From positions 434,001 to 498,000 of the forward strand of contig NZ_JAERJA010000002.1 in NCBI RefSeq assembly GCF_016827675.1: 64,000 nt of DNA, in the 5' to 3' direction. The notes beneath the pieces are model-generated. The model was not told the DNA's origin and did not search any database. It worked only from the letters and a program-made list of their open reading frames with translations. Every line of letters begins with the position of its first letter. Positions within the stretch are counted from its first letter, which is position 1. Below are positions 17,938 through 26,405 of this stretch, piece after piece. This stretch comes from Nocardioides limicola. GTDB lineage: Bacteria > Actinomycetota > Actinomycetes > Propionibacteriales > Nocardioidaceae. Both the position numbers and the translations under genes were made by a program.

Positions 17938-19497
17938 TCAGGGACGACTCAGGGCGTCCACGGCCCCGCCGCCGGTCGTCGAGACGGCCAGGCCATCGGC
18001 GTCGGTGCGCAGGGAGGCGCGCTGCTCGAGCAGGTCCTTGCCGAGCTTCTCGGTGTCGGGCAGCGGGATCGGGTACTCCCCGTCGAAGCAGGCCCGACAC
18101 AGGTTGTCCATCGGCACGTTGGTGGCCTCGACCAGGTCCTCGAGGGAGATGTAGCCCAAACTGTCGGCGTCGATGGAGCGGCCGATCTCCTCGGGGCTGA
18201 GCCCGTTGGCGACCAGTTCGGCCCGGGTGGCGAAGTCGATGCCGTAGAAGCACGGCCACTTCACCGGCGGGGAGGCGATCCGGACGTGGATCTCCTTGGC
18301 GCCGGCCTCCCGGAGCATCCTGATCAGGGCGCGCTGGGTGTTGCCGCGGACGATGGAGTCGTCGACGACGACGAGTCGTTTGCCCTCGATGACGTCACGC
18401 AAGGGGTTCAGCTTCAGCCGGATGCCGAGTTGCCGGATCGTCTGGCTGGGCTGGATGAAGGTGCGGCCGACGTAGGAGTTCTTGACCAGCCCGGTGCCGT
18501 AAGGGATGCCGGAGGCCTCGGCGAAGCCGATCGCCGACGGGACGCCCGATTCGGGGACCGGGATCACCAGGTCCGCCTCCACCGGGTAGGTCTTGGCCAG
18601 CTTGCGGCCGATCTCGACCCGGACGCTGTGCATCCGCTGGTCGTTCATCAGCGTGTCCGGCCGGGCCAGGTAGACGAACTCGAACAGGCAGTGCTTCGGG
18701 GCGGCGTCGGCGAACCGCCGGGACCGCAGCCCGGCCTCGTCCACCATCACCATCTCGCCCGGCTCGATCTCACGGATGTAGGAGGCGCCGACGATGTCCA
18801 GTGCGGCGGTCTCGGAGGCGACCACCCAGCCGCGTTCCAGGCGGCCCAGCACCAGCGGCCGGATCCCCTGCGGGTCCCGGGCGGCGTACAGGGTCTGCTC
18901 GGTCATCCAGACGAAGCTGAACGCACCCCGCACCTGGGGCAGCAGTTCGACGGCGCGCTCCTCGACGGTGCTGCCCGGATGGTCGGCGAGCAGTTGGGTG
19001 ACGATCGCGGTGTCGTTGGTGGTCTCACCGGGCATCCGCAGGTGCAGATCGAGCTCGGCGTCCAGGTTCCTGGCGGCGAGGATGTCGGCGAGCTCGGCGG
19101 TGTTGATCAGGTTGCCGTTGTGGGCCAGTGCGATCGAGCCCTCGGCGGTGGGGTGGAACGTCGGCTGGGCGTTGTGCCAGGTCGGCGCCCCGGTGGTGGA
19201 GTAGCGGCAGTGGCCGATCGCCACGTGTCCGCGCAGCGACTCGAGCGTGGACTCGTCGAAGACCTGCGAGACCAGCCCCATGTCCTTGTAGACGAGGATC
19301 TGTCTCCCGTTGCTGACCGCTATCCCGGCCGACTCCTGGCCGCGGTGCTGCAGCGCGTAGATGCCGTAGTAGGTGAGTTTGGCGACGTCTTCACCGGGCG
19401 CCCAGACACCGAAGACTCCGCAGGCGTCCTGCGGTCCTTGGTCCTGGGGGTCCAGTGCTGCGGTGAGGCGGCCGTCGCCACCTTTGCTTGGGCGCAC
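17938..19497 (-). CDS. purF: Amidophosphoribosyltransferase
   Basis: 519 residues from a GTG start. It catalyses the first committed step of purine synthesis: PRPP plus glutamine to phosphoribosylamine. A ~25-residue propeptide precedes the catalytic cysteine in DACGVFGVW, and its cleavage would free the N-terminal Cys nucleophile of the glutaminase domain. ALQHRGQESAGIA is the glutaminase signature, and VVVDDSIVRGNTQRALI the PRPP-binding motif. Cysteines in KWPCFYGID and DNLCRACFDGEYP fit the Bacillus-type 4Fe-4S cluster form, which is oxygen-sensitive. It is followed by purM on the same strand. Confidence 0.97.
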   Translation of the reverse strand: MRPSKGGDGRLTAALDPQDQGPQDACGVFGVWAPGEDVAKLTYYGIYALQHRGQESAGIAVSNGRQILVYKDMGLVSQVFDESTLESLRGHVAIGHCRYSTTGAPTWHNAQPTFHPTAEGSIALAHNGNLINTAELADILAARNLDAELDLHLRMPGETTNDTAIVTQLLADHPGSTVEERAVELLPQVRGAFSFVWMTEQTLYAARDPQGIRPLVLGRLERGWVVASETAALDIVGASYIREIEPGEMVMVDEAGLRSRRFADAAPKHCLFEFVYLARPDTLMNDQRMHSVRVEIGRKLAKTYPVEADLVIPVPESGVPSAIGFAEASGIPYGTGLVKNSYVGRTFIQPSQTIRQLGIRLKLNPLRDVIEGKRLVVVDDSIVRGNTQRALIRMLREAGAKEIHVRIASPPVKWPCFYGIDFATRAELVANGLSPEEIGRSIDADSLGYISLEDLVEATNVPMDNLCRACFDGEYPIPLPDTEKLGKDLLEQRASLRTDADGLAVSTTGGGAVDALSRP

Positions 19498-19581
19498 GTC
19501 GGTCAGTCTAGGCGAGTCGGGTGGCTGGTCCGAGTCGGCGACGGGGGCCGGACGCGCATCCGGGCTGGAGTGTGCCCGAGG

Positions 19582-21045
19582 TCACTCGGCGGCCAGGTTC
19601 CCGAGCAGCAGCGCCTCGGCCACGCAGACCCGCTCGAACTCAGCCAGGTGCAGCCCCTCGTTGGCTCCGTGGGCCCGGGTGTCGGGGTCCTCCACGCCGG
19701 TGACCAGCACCGCGGCGGACGGGAAGGCGTCGAGGAACTCGGCGATGAACGGGATCGATCCGCCCACCCCCATGTCGATCGGCGCGGTGCCGTCCCAGGC
19801 GGCGGTGAAGGCGGCCCGGGCCGCGTCGTACGCCGGACCCTGGGCGTCGATCCGGGTGGCTTCGCCGGTGTCGACGAGGGTGAACGTGACGCTCGCACCC
19901 CAGGGCGTGTGCGACTCGACGTGCCGGCGCAAGGCGTCGGCGGCGTTGTCGGTGGTGTCGCCGGGCGCGATCCGCAACGAGAGTCGGGCCCGGGCGGCGG
20001 GCACCAGGGTGTTGGAGGCGCCCTCGACCTGGGGGGCGTCGAGTCCGGTGATGCTCAGTGCGGGCCGGGTCCACAGCCGCTCGACGGCGGTGCCGTCACC
20101 GATCAGCTGCAGTCCCTCGACCGCGCCGGACTCGGCCCGCAGTCGGGCCTCGGGGTAGTCGACGTCGGCGGCCGGACCGGCGTACAGGCCGGCGATGGCG
20201 AGGTTGCCGGCGTCATCGTGGAGGGTGGCGATCAGGCGGCTCAGCGTCATCAGCGCATCGGGGACGAGGCCTCCCCACATCCCCGAGTGCACGGCGTGGG
20301 TGAGGGTGCGCACCTCGACGTCGGCGCGCACCATGCCGCGCAGGCTGGTGGTCAGCGCGGGCACCCCGACGTCGAAGTTGGCCGAGTCGGCGATCACGAT
20401 GACGTCGGCGGCGAGCCGGTCCTGATGGGCGGCGAGCAGCGCCGGGAGTGTGTGCGAGCCGACCTCCTCCTCACCCTCGATGAAGAACTTGACGGTGACC
20501 GGCAGGTCGTCGCCCCAGATCCGCAGCGCGGCCAGGTGAGCGATGATGCCGGCCTTGTCGTCGGCGGCCCCTCGGCCGTAGAGCCGCTCCCCGCGCTCGG
20601 TGGCGACGTACGGCGGCGAGTCCCACTCGGCGTGGTCGTTCTCCGGCTGCACGTCGTGGTGGGCGTAGAGCAGCACGGTCGGCGCCCCGACCGGCCCCTG
20701 CTTGAGACCGAGGACGGCCGGCGGTGCGCCCTCGTGGGCCCGGACGATCTCGGTCCGGACCCCTTCCGCGGCCAACAGCGCGGCGGTCGCCTCGGCACTG
20801 CGCTCCACCTCGCCGGCCCGGGCCGGGTCCGCGCTCACCGACTCGATGGCGACCAGCGCCTCCAGGTCGGCGCGAAGCCGTGGCATCTCGGCGGCCAGGC
20901 GGCTCCGAACCTCAGCGACACTGAGGGTGCCGGCATCGTCGCGGCCGGAGTCGTGGCCGGAGTCGTGGCCGGAATCGTGGCCGGAATCGTGGCCGGAATC
21001 GTGGCCGGAATCGTGGCCGGAGTCGTGGGGGCTGGTGACGTCCAT
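19582..21045 (-). CDS. M20-family dipeptidase with N-terminal HDSG repeat tail
   Basis: 487 residues. The M20 metallopeptidase core is clear: VLLYAHHDVQP (metal ligand His and following Asp), GRGAADDKAGI, FFIEGEEEVGS (catalytic Glu), and MWGGLVPDALM near the dimerisation domain. Family members hydrolyse dipeptides or N-acyl amino acids with two zinc ions. Unusually, residues 7-34 are seven perfect HDSG repeats, encoded by a 12-bp tandem repeat, before RDDAGTLS leads into the normal N-terminus. A His/Asp-rich tail might bind metal and its length could vary by slippage; both ideas are inference. The ATG at 21043-21045 is the first in-frame start after the non-coding repeat arrays. Confidence 0.9.
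   Translation of the reverse strand: MDVTSPHDSGHDSGHDSGHDSGHDSGHDSGHDSGRDDAGTLSVAEVRSRLAAEMPRLRADLEALVAIESVSADPARAGEVERSAEATAALLAAEGVRTEIVRAHEGAPPAVLGLKQGPVGAPTVLLYAHHDVQPENDHAEWDSPPYVATERGERLYGRGAADDKAGIIAHLAALRIWGDDLPVTVKFFIEGEEEVGSHTLPALLAAHQDRLAADVIVIADSANFDVGVPALTTSLRGMVRADVEVRTLTHAVHSGMWGGLVPDALMTLSRLIATLHDDAGNLAIAGLYAGPAADVDYPEARLRAESGAVEGLQLIGDGTAVERLWTRPALSITGLDAPQVEGASNTLVPAARARLSLRIAPGDTTDNAADALRRHVESHTPWGASVTFTLVDTGEATRIDAQGPAYDAARAAFTAAWDGTAPIDMGVGGSIPFIAEFLDAFPSAAVLVTGVEDPDTRAHGANEGLHLAEFERVCVAEALLLGNLAAE
20944..21027 (-). repeat. 12-bp tandem repeat encoding seven HDSG units
   Basis: Seven consecutive units of 12 bp, GGCCAC(G)ACTCC/TTCC-type on the coding strand, all in frame, with synonymous differences only at one codon (TCC/TTC context seen as gagtcg versus gaatcg on the plus strand). 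Located at the extreme N-terminus of the M20 peptidase. Confidence 0.9.
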
Positions 21046-21068
21046 GGCTCCCGACCCTAGCCCCCCGC

Positions 21069-21134
21069 CGAAGTAGCCCACCTCGGCGGCCGAAGTAGCC
21101 CATCTCGGCGGCCGAGGTGTCACATATCGACGCT
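21069..21134. repeat. Array of three 22-bp modules with CGA(A/G)GT header
   Basis: Modules start at 21069, 21091 and 21113, each exactly 22 bp. The first two read CGAAGTAGCCCAYCTCGGCG; the third begins CGAGGTGTCACAT. The first two also contain CGA/TCG inverted arms (GCCGA...TCGGC). The array sits between the divergent M20 peptidase and DUF402 genes. Confidence 0.75.
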
Positions 21135-21192
21135 GTACAGACTCTCGGTACCGTGGCAGGGTCCCCCACTCATCGGACCGGAGGCCACACCG

Positions 21193-21618
21193 ATGCGGGT
21201 GCAGAAACGCAAGGTCGGCGGCGTCGTCCGCGCGACCTGGACCGCGCGATCGCTGGGCGTCGACACCTGGGGTGAGTGGCTGTGGGTCCCATCTGAGGCA
21301 GGCGCACTGCTGTTCCCGTCCACGCAATCCTGGGTGGCATGGTTCCAGCCCGACGGAAGCGTGCGCGTGGACGTGGCGACCGACCTCACCACCGAACCCG
21401 GGCTGCGCTGGTTCATCGACCTGGACCTGGATTGTGAGCGCGCCGCCGACGGGTCGGTGTCCATGCTGGACCGTGACGACTTCGAACTCCGCTCCCCCAC
21501 CTATCCGCGGGCATGGGTCGAACTCGCCCTCGAGGCCTGGCGCGAGGTCGGCGAGGCCCTGACCGAGCGGCGGGAGCCATTCGACCGCGCCGCGCACCGG
21601 TGGCTCGCCCGGGGGTAG
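21193..21618 (+). CDS. DUF402 domain protein (FomD/nucleoside-diphosphatase-like)
   Basis: 141 residues. The core LRWFIDLDLDCERAADGSV followed by MLDRDDFEL matches DUF402, in which paired aspartates bind a divalent metal and characterised members hydrolyse nucleoside di- or triphosphates, or cytidylylated intermediates in fosfomycin synthesis. WVAWFQPDGSVRVDVAT fits the preceding beta-barrel. No nearby gene identifies the substrate. It is divergent from the M20 peptidase across a gap containing a 22-bp-module array, and convergent with the sterol-carrier gene with a 5-bp gap. Confidence 0.8.
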   Translation: MRVQKRKVGGVVRATWTARSLGVDTWGEWLWVPSEAGALLFPSTQSWVAWFQPDGSVRVDVATDLTTEPGLRWFIDLDLDCERAADGSVSMLDRDDFELRSPTYPRAWVELALEAWREVGEALTERREPFDRAAHRWLARG

Positions 21619-21623
21619 TTCGA

Positions 21624-21983
21624 TCAGCGGATCGGCAGGTACGCCGACAGGTCGGCTCGCTCCCCGCTCGCGGTGAACTCCGGCGACTGAGTGGCTTGAG
21701 CCCAGGTGATCTGGCCGATGGCGAGCCGGATCCACAGCGTCGGCGTCATCTCCACGACCGCGGGCGGCGTGCCACGGGTGTGCCGTACGCCGGCGACGAC
21801 CTGCGCGGCGGCGTACGGAGGTATCCGCACCTCGACCGACCGACCGGGAGCGATCACGCTGAGTAGCGCCAGGTAGTGCTTGCAGAGAAGCCTCAGGTCA
21901 GCCGAGGTCGCCTCGTCGCCGCCGAACCTGGCCAGCGCGTCGTTCACCTCGAACGGGTCGGCTGGACGGAGGCGTGGCGGCAC
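21624..21983 (-). CDS. Sterol carrier (SCP-2-like) family protein
   Basis: 119 residues from the GTG at 21981-21983, starting VPPRLRPADPFEVNDALARF. The core APGRSVEVRIPPYAAAQVV, then HTRGTPPAVVEMTPTLWIRLA and GERADLSAYLP at the end, match the actinobacterial sterol-carrier family. Members form a hydrophobic pocket; ligands in bacteria are unknown. The GTG lies 4 bp after the MFS transporter stop, so translation is probably coupled. A longer open frame continues into the MFS gene but has no supported start. Confidence 0.85.
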   Translation of the reverse strand: MPPRLRPADPFEVNDALARFGGDEATSADLRLLCKHYLALLSVIAPGRSVEVRIPPYAAAQVVAGVRHTRGTPPAVVEMTPTLWIRLAIGQITWAQATQSPEFTASGERADLSAYLPIR

Positions 21984-21987
21984 CGAG

Positions 21988-23271
21988 TCAGCGTAGTTGC
22001 TGGGCGGTCTCAGCATCGGGGAGGCTGCGCATTCCACGCAGCGGCGAGAACAGCACCGGGGCTGCGGCCACGAAGGAGATGCCACAGCCGAGCCACACAG
22101 TGGGCACCACGCCGACCTGGGAGGCGACCACTCCGGCAACGAACGCGCTGATCGGCATCACTCCCCAGACCAGGCATCGGATCGACGCGTTCATCCTGCC
22201 CAGCAGTGCCCGGGGGCAGACCCGCTGGCGCATGCTGACCTGGGTGACGTTGTAGGCAAGGACGCCGAAACTGATGGCGAACTCGGCCACCACCAGCATC
22301 GCGAACCTGGCCGGCTGCGTCGGCGCCAGCACAGTCAGCGGCAGCAGGAAGCCGGCCACCCCCATCCCGACGGCAGCCACCGGGATGACCGTGCCCTCAC
22401 CGATCCGGCGGCTCAGTGCCGGGGTGAGAGCCGCGCCGACGATGCCGCCGACGGCACCGACGCTGATGGCCAGCCCCATCATCCACGGCTCGAAGCCGAG
22501 CGTTCGGAGGATCAACAGCGGAGCAAGGGTGAAGACCATCGTCATGCCGAAGTTCCCGATCGCCGTGCACAGGGTGATCCGGCGGATCAGGTCGTGACGC
22601 CAGACGAAACCGAGCCCCTCACCGATCTCGCGCAGCAGCGAGTCTCGCTCGGCAGGGGTACGGCGTACCTCGGTGTCCCGGATCCGGGCCAGGAAGAGCG
22701 CCGAGACGAGGTAGCCGACCGCGTCGGCGATCACCAGCAGGGGGGCGCTGATCACCTTGAGGGCCAGCCCGCCCACGCCCGGGCCGGCGATCCGGGCGAC
22801 CTGGAAGCTCGCCTCCAGTCGGGAGTTGGCCGAGGAGATCTGGTCGGGTCGGACCAGGATCGGCACATAGGACTGGTAGGAGACGTCGAAGAAGGTGGTG
22901 GCCACACCCAGCACGGCGGCGACGGCGTACAGGTGCCAGATCTGCAAGGCATCGGTGTACCAGAGCAACGGGATCGCGGTGAGCGCTCCGGCGCGGACCA
23001 GGTCGGCGGCGATCATCACCCGGCGCTTGAGCCAGCGGTCGACCCAAGCGCCCGCAGGGAGGCCGATGAGCAGGAAGGCGGCGGTGGCGAAGGTGTTGAG
23101 CAGGCCGATCTGGAACTCGCTCGCCATCAGCAGGTGTACCGCGATCACCGGGATGGCGATCTGGCCGATCTGCACCCCGAACTGGGCGATGGTTTCGCCG
23201 GCCCACAGGTGCCGGAAGTTGCGGTCGCGGCTCAGTGAAGGTGGGGTCATGCGTTCGTCTGCCGTCGCCAT
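21988..23271 (-). CDS. MFS transporter (macrolide-efflux/enterobactin-exporter-like)
   Basis: About 427 residues with twelve hydrophobic segments. LLIGLPAGAWVDRWLKRRVMIAADL is the loop-2 GxxxDRxxRR-type MFS motif, and the pattern resembles drug efflux MFS proteins of the MefA/EntS type. It probably exports a small toxic compound across the membrane. The start is ambiguous: ATG at 23271 (used here) or at 23250, both downstream of an operator-like palindrome. It is divergent from an ArsR-type regulator, the typical arrangement of a repressor with the efflux pump it controls, and is followed by the coupled sterol-carrier gene. Confidence 0.87.
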   Translation of the reverse strand: MATADERMTPPSLSRDRNFRHLWAGETIAQFGVQIGQIAIPVIAVHLLMASEFQIGLLNTFATAAFLLIGLPAGAWVDRWLKRRVMIAADLVRAGALTAIPLLWYTDALQIWHLYAVAAVLGVATTFFDVSYQSYVPILVRPDQISSANSRLEASFQVARIAGPGVGGLALKVISAPLLVIADAVGYLVSALFLARIRDTEVRRTPAERDSLLREIGEGLGFVWRHDLIRRITLCTAIGNFGMTMVFTLAPLLILRTLGFEPWMMGLAISVGAVGGIVGAALTPALSRRIGEGTVIPVAAVGMGVAGFLLPLTVLAPTQPARFAMLVVAEFAISFGVLAYNVTQVSMRQRVCPRALLGRMNASIRCLVWGVMPISAFVAGVVASQVGVVPTVWLGCGISFVAAAPVLFSPLRGMRSLPDAETAQQLR

Positions 23272-23289
23272 GCCTCGCATCATGCCACA

Positions 23290-23311
23290 GTGATTAGGCA
23301 TTGCCAATCAC
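23290..23311. promoter_or_regulatory. Operator-like palindrome between MFS and ArsR genes
   Basis: GTGATTAGGCA / TTGCCAATCAC: 22 bp, with outer GTGATT/AATCAC arms perfect and the inner arms mismatched at one register. It lies 19 bp before the chosen MFS start and 22 bp before the ArsR start. A binding site for the adjacent regulator is the natural inference. Confidence 0.55.
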
Positions 23312-23332
23312 TTATGGGACTACGATGAACAG

Positions 23333-23824
23333 GTGACTGACGATGCGCTGGCTCGCGGGCGGGCTCTCAGTTCCCCGCTGCGGCTCCGCATCCTGCGGAT
23401 CTGCCTGCACGAGCCGCGGACCAACAAGGAGATCGCCGACGTACTCGGCATCACGCCGGCCGCAGCCCTGCACCATGTGCGCACCCTGACCAGGGCTGGG
23501 TTCCTCGAAGCCCAGGAGTCGCGCCGTGGCAACCGCGGCGCCAAGGAGATCCCCTACTCCGCGACCGGGGCCTCCTGGGACACGCCGCTGGCCGACGGAC
23601 AGCACCATCTGCTCCTGGACACGTTCCTGGCCGAGGTCGCCGAGATCGCCCCCACCGAACTCGACACGATCAGGCTCGGCCTGAAGCTCGATCAGCCCCG
23701 CCTCGACGAATTCAACGACCGGTTGCGGGCGCTGCTGAACGAGTTCAAGGACCTGCCCCCCGACCCGGCCGGGAAGGCGATCTCACTCTTCATCGCCGTG
23801 CACCCCGACCCGCAAGCCGACTGA
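23333..23824 (+). CDS. ArsR/winged-helix transcriptional regulator
   Basis: 163 residues from GTG. The winged-helix core is LSSPLRLRILRICLHEPRT, NKEIADVLGITPAAALHHVRTL as recognition helix, then GFLEAQESRRGNRG as the wing. No cysteine metal site is visible in the DNA-binding domain, so it probably senses an organic ligand through its C-terminal ~80 residues. It is divergent from the MFS exporter and should repress both promoters through the palindrome at 23290-23311. Alternative families (PadR, MarR) fit less well. Confidence 0.85.
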   Translation: MTDDALARGRALSSPLRLRILRICLHEPRTNKEIADVLGITPAAALHHVRTLTRAGFLEAQESRRGNRGAKEIPYSATGASWDTPLADGQHHLLLDTFLAEVAEIAPTELDTIRLGLKLDQPRLDEFNDRLRALLNEFKDLPPDPAGKAISLFIAVHPDPQAD

Positions 23825-23832
23825 CCGACCGC

Positions 23833-23922
23833 CGAGGTGGGGTTTGTGGCCCGCCGAAGTGGGGTTTGTGGCCCATGGCGCGGCCACAACGCCCACCTCG
23901 CGCGGCCACAAACCCCACCTCG
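23833..23922. repeat. Array of four 22-bp modules, two head-to-head pairs
   Basis: Two direct modules (23833-23854, 23855-23876) start CGAGGTGGGGTTTGTGGCC and CGAAGTGGGGTTTGTGGCC. After a 2-bp gap, two inverted modules (23879-23900, 23901-23922) carry the same header and core on the other strand. The whole can fold into a long hairpin between the convergent ArsR and purL genes, so it may act as a bidirectional terminator. Confidence 0.8.
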
Positions 23923-23944
23923 CGCGGCTGGGCGTCGTACTTGG

Positions 23945-26227
23945 TCAGGCGTCGAGGATCGCGGGGAGAGTAGAGGTCCAGGTCTCGCGGAGTTCACTGA
24001 CTGGAATCGAGAAGGTCACCGATTCCGGGGCTGCGGTCTGGGAGAGGCCCGCAATGACGAGGGAGTCGCCGCCGGTGGCACCGAGCTGGGTGAGCGGTAC
24101 GCCGTGACGCTCCGCGAGCTCCTGCAGGCGGGGCAGATCATCGACGGTGACCGTGACCAGCGCGCGTGCCACCGACTCGGAGAAGAGCGACACGAACGCA
24201 TCACCCGGCACCGCCACCGTGGCGCCGACGCCATGGCGCAGCACCGACTCCGCCAGCGCCTGCGCGAGGCCGCCATCGGAGAGGTCGTGGGCAGAGGTGA
24301 CCACGCCGCGCGCCTGAGCCAGCAGCTCGCCCAGCGACCGTTCCGCCGCCAGGTCGACCCGCGGGGGCAGACCGCCGACGTGCCCATGCGCCACGTGCGC
24401 CCATTCACCACCGGAGAGCTCCTCGCGGGTCTCGCCGAGCAGCACCACCACCTCGTCGGCGGCCGCGAAGCCGGCGCGCGTCCGACTCTCGACGTCGTCG
24501 ATGACCCCGAGCACCGCCACCACCGGGGTGGGCAGGATCGCAGTGTCGCCGGTGGAGTTGTACAGGCTGACGTTGCCGCCGGTGACCGGGATGCCCAGCT
24601 CGGCGCAGGCGTCCTTGAGGCCCCGACAGGCCTCCGCGAACTGCCACATCACCCCCGGCTCCTCGGGGGAGCCGAAGTTGAGGCAGTCCGAGATCGCCAG
24701 CGGGGTGGCACCGGCGACCGAGACGTTGCGGTAGGACTCCGCCAGCGCCAGCTGCGCGCCGGCGTACGGGTCGAGCAGCGCGAAGCGCCCGTTGCAGTCG
24801 GTGGAGACGGCGACCCCGAGCCCGGTCTCCTCATCGACCCGGATCATCCCGGCGTCCTCGGGCTGGGCGAGCGCGGTGTTGCCGCGCACGTAGCGGTCGT
24901 ACTGGTCGGTGATCCAGGACTTGTCGCACAGGTTCGGCGAGCCGAGCAACTGCAGCAGGGTGGCCCGCAGCTCGTCGCCGGTCGCCGGCCGGGGCAACGC
25001 CTCGGCCCGGTCCGCCTGCAGCGCGTCCTGGGAGTCCGGCCGCGCGAACGGGCGCTGGTACGTCGGACCCTCGTGCGCCACGGTCCGCGGCGGGACGTCG
25101 ACGACGCGTTCGCCGTGCCAGTCCACATGCAGCCGGCCGCTGTCGGTCACCTCACCGACCACCGTGGCCTCGACATCCCACTTGGCGCAGATGGCCAGGA
25201 ACTTGTCCACGTCGGCGGGCTCGACGACCGCCATCATCCGCTCCTGGGACTCGCTCATCAGGATCTCTTCGGGTGACAGCGTCGAGTCGCGCAACGGCAC
25301 CCGCTCCAACTCCACGTGCATGCCGCCCTCGCCCGCGGAGGCGAGCTCGGAGGTGGCGCAGGAGAGTCCGGCGCCGCCGAGGTCCTGGATGCCGGCCACC
25401 ACGCCGGCCGCGAAGAGTTCGAGGGTGCACTCGATCAGGAGCTTCTCCATGAACGGGTCACCGACCTGCACGCTGGGCCGCTTGGCGGGGCCGTCCTCGC
25501 TGAACGTCTCGGAGGCGAGCACCGAGACCCCGCCGATGCCGTCGCCGCCGGTGCGGGCGCCGTACAGGATCACCTGGTTGCCGACACCGGACGCCTTGGC
25601 CAGATGCAGGTCCTCGTGCCTGAGCACACCCACGCAGAGCGCGTTGACCAGCGGATTGCCGGCGTAGCTGGCGTCGAAGACCGCCTCGCCGCCGATGTTG
25701 GGCAGGCCGAGGCAGTTGCCGTAGCCGCCGACCCCGGCCACGATGCCGGGGAGCACCCGGTGCGTGTCGGGGGCGTCGAGCGGGCCGAACCGCAGCGGGT
25801 CCATCACCGCGACCGGGCGTGCGCCCATCGCCAGGATGTCGCGGACGATGCCGCCGATCCCGGTGGCCGCGCCCTGATAGGGCTCCACGTAGGAGGGGTG
25901 GTTGTGGGACTCGACCTTGAAGGTGACGGCGTACCCGTGGCCGATGTCGATCACGCCGGCGTTCTCGCCGATGCCGGCGAGCATCTTGCCGACCGGGGTC
26001 TCCTGGCTCAGCTCGCCGAACTGCTTGAGGTGCACCTTGGAGGACTTGTAGGAGCAGTGCTCGCTCCACATCACCGAGTACATGGCCAACTCGCTGCTGG
26101 TCGGCCGGCGGCCGAGGATCTCGCGGATCCGGGCGTACTCGTCCTCCTTGAGTCCGAGCTCGGCCCACGGCTGGGTGCGGTCGGGGTCGGAGGCAGCAAC
26201 GGCGACGGTGTCCAGGGCGCTTGTCAC
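23945..26227 (-). CDS. purL: Phosphoribosylformylglycinamidine synthase, large subunit (small-type PurL)
   Basis: 760 residues, the length of the small PurL that works with separate PurQ and PurS. It converts FGAR, ATP and ammonia to [20 protein letters not shown] is the ATP-site signature, [21 protein letters not shown] the conserved FGAM synthase motif, and [15 protein letters not shown] a second-repeat motif. The GTG at 26225-26227 (VTSALDT) gives the normal N-terminus; the frame is open upstream without family similarity. purQ and purS lie 2 kb away, separated by a secreted hydrolase gene on the opposite strand and by DUF3817, so the complex is encoded by two transcription units. Confidence 0.97.
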   Translation of the reverse strand: MTSALDTVAVAASDPDRTQPWAELGLKEDEYARIREILGRRPTSSELAMYSVMWSEHCSYKSSKVHLKQFGELSQETPVGKMLAGIGENAGVIDIGHGYAVTFKVESHNHPSYVEPYQGAATGIGGIVRDILAMGARPVAVMDPLRFGPLDAPDTHRVLPGIVAGVGGYGNCLGLPNIGGEAVFDASYAGNPLVNALCVGVLRHEDLHLAKASGVGNQVILYGARTGGDGIGGVSVLASETFSEDGPAKRPSVQVGDPFMEKLLIECTLELFAAGVVAGIQDLGGAGLSCATSELASAGEGGMHVELERVPLRDSTLSPEEILMSESQERMMAVVEPADVDKFLAICAKWDVEATVVGEVTDSGRLHVDWHGERVVDVPPRTVAHEGPTYQRPFARPDSQDALQADRAEALPRPATGDELRATLLQLLGSPNLCDKSWITDQYDRYVRGNTALAQPEDAGMIRVDEETGLGVAVSTDCNGRFALLDPYAGAQLALAESYRNVSVAGATPLAISDCLNFGSPEEPGVMWQFAEACRGLKDACAELGIPVTGGNVSLYNSTGDTAILPTPVVAVLGVIDDVESRTRAGFAAADEVVVLLGETREELSGGEWAHVAHGHVGGLPPRVDLAAERSLGELLAQARGVVTSAHDLSDGGLAQALAESVLRHGVGATVAVPGDAFVSLFSESVARALVTVTVDDLPRLQELAERHGVPLTQLGATGGDSLVIAGLSQTAAPESVTFSIPVSELRETWTSTLPAILDA

Positions 26228-26336
26228 AGGGGGCAATCTACCGGCCCCGGGCGGTACGCCGGAGCGCAGGGCGAGGGGGTGGGACGCTGGCCCGGCCTGC
26301 CGGGCGACGCAGCCCGGATCAGGCCGAAGGACTCTG

Positions 26337-26364
26337 TTGCTTCTGAGGCCAATGGGACTAAAGT
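26337..26364 (+). promoter_or_regulatory. Putative promoter of the DUF1906 hydrolase
   Basis: TTGCTT (26337-26342) and TAAAGT (26359-26364) with a 16-bp spacer, 42 bp before the ATG. Good match for a sigma-70-type promoter in this GC-rich context; inference. Confidence 0.4.
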
Positions 26365-26405
26365 GCACCATCCCCCGACCGGCAACCTGCGCGCTGAGAG
26401 CCCCC

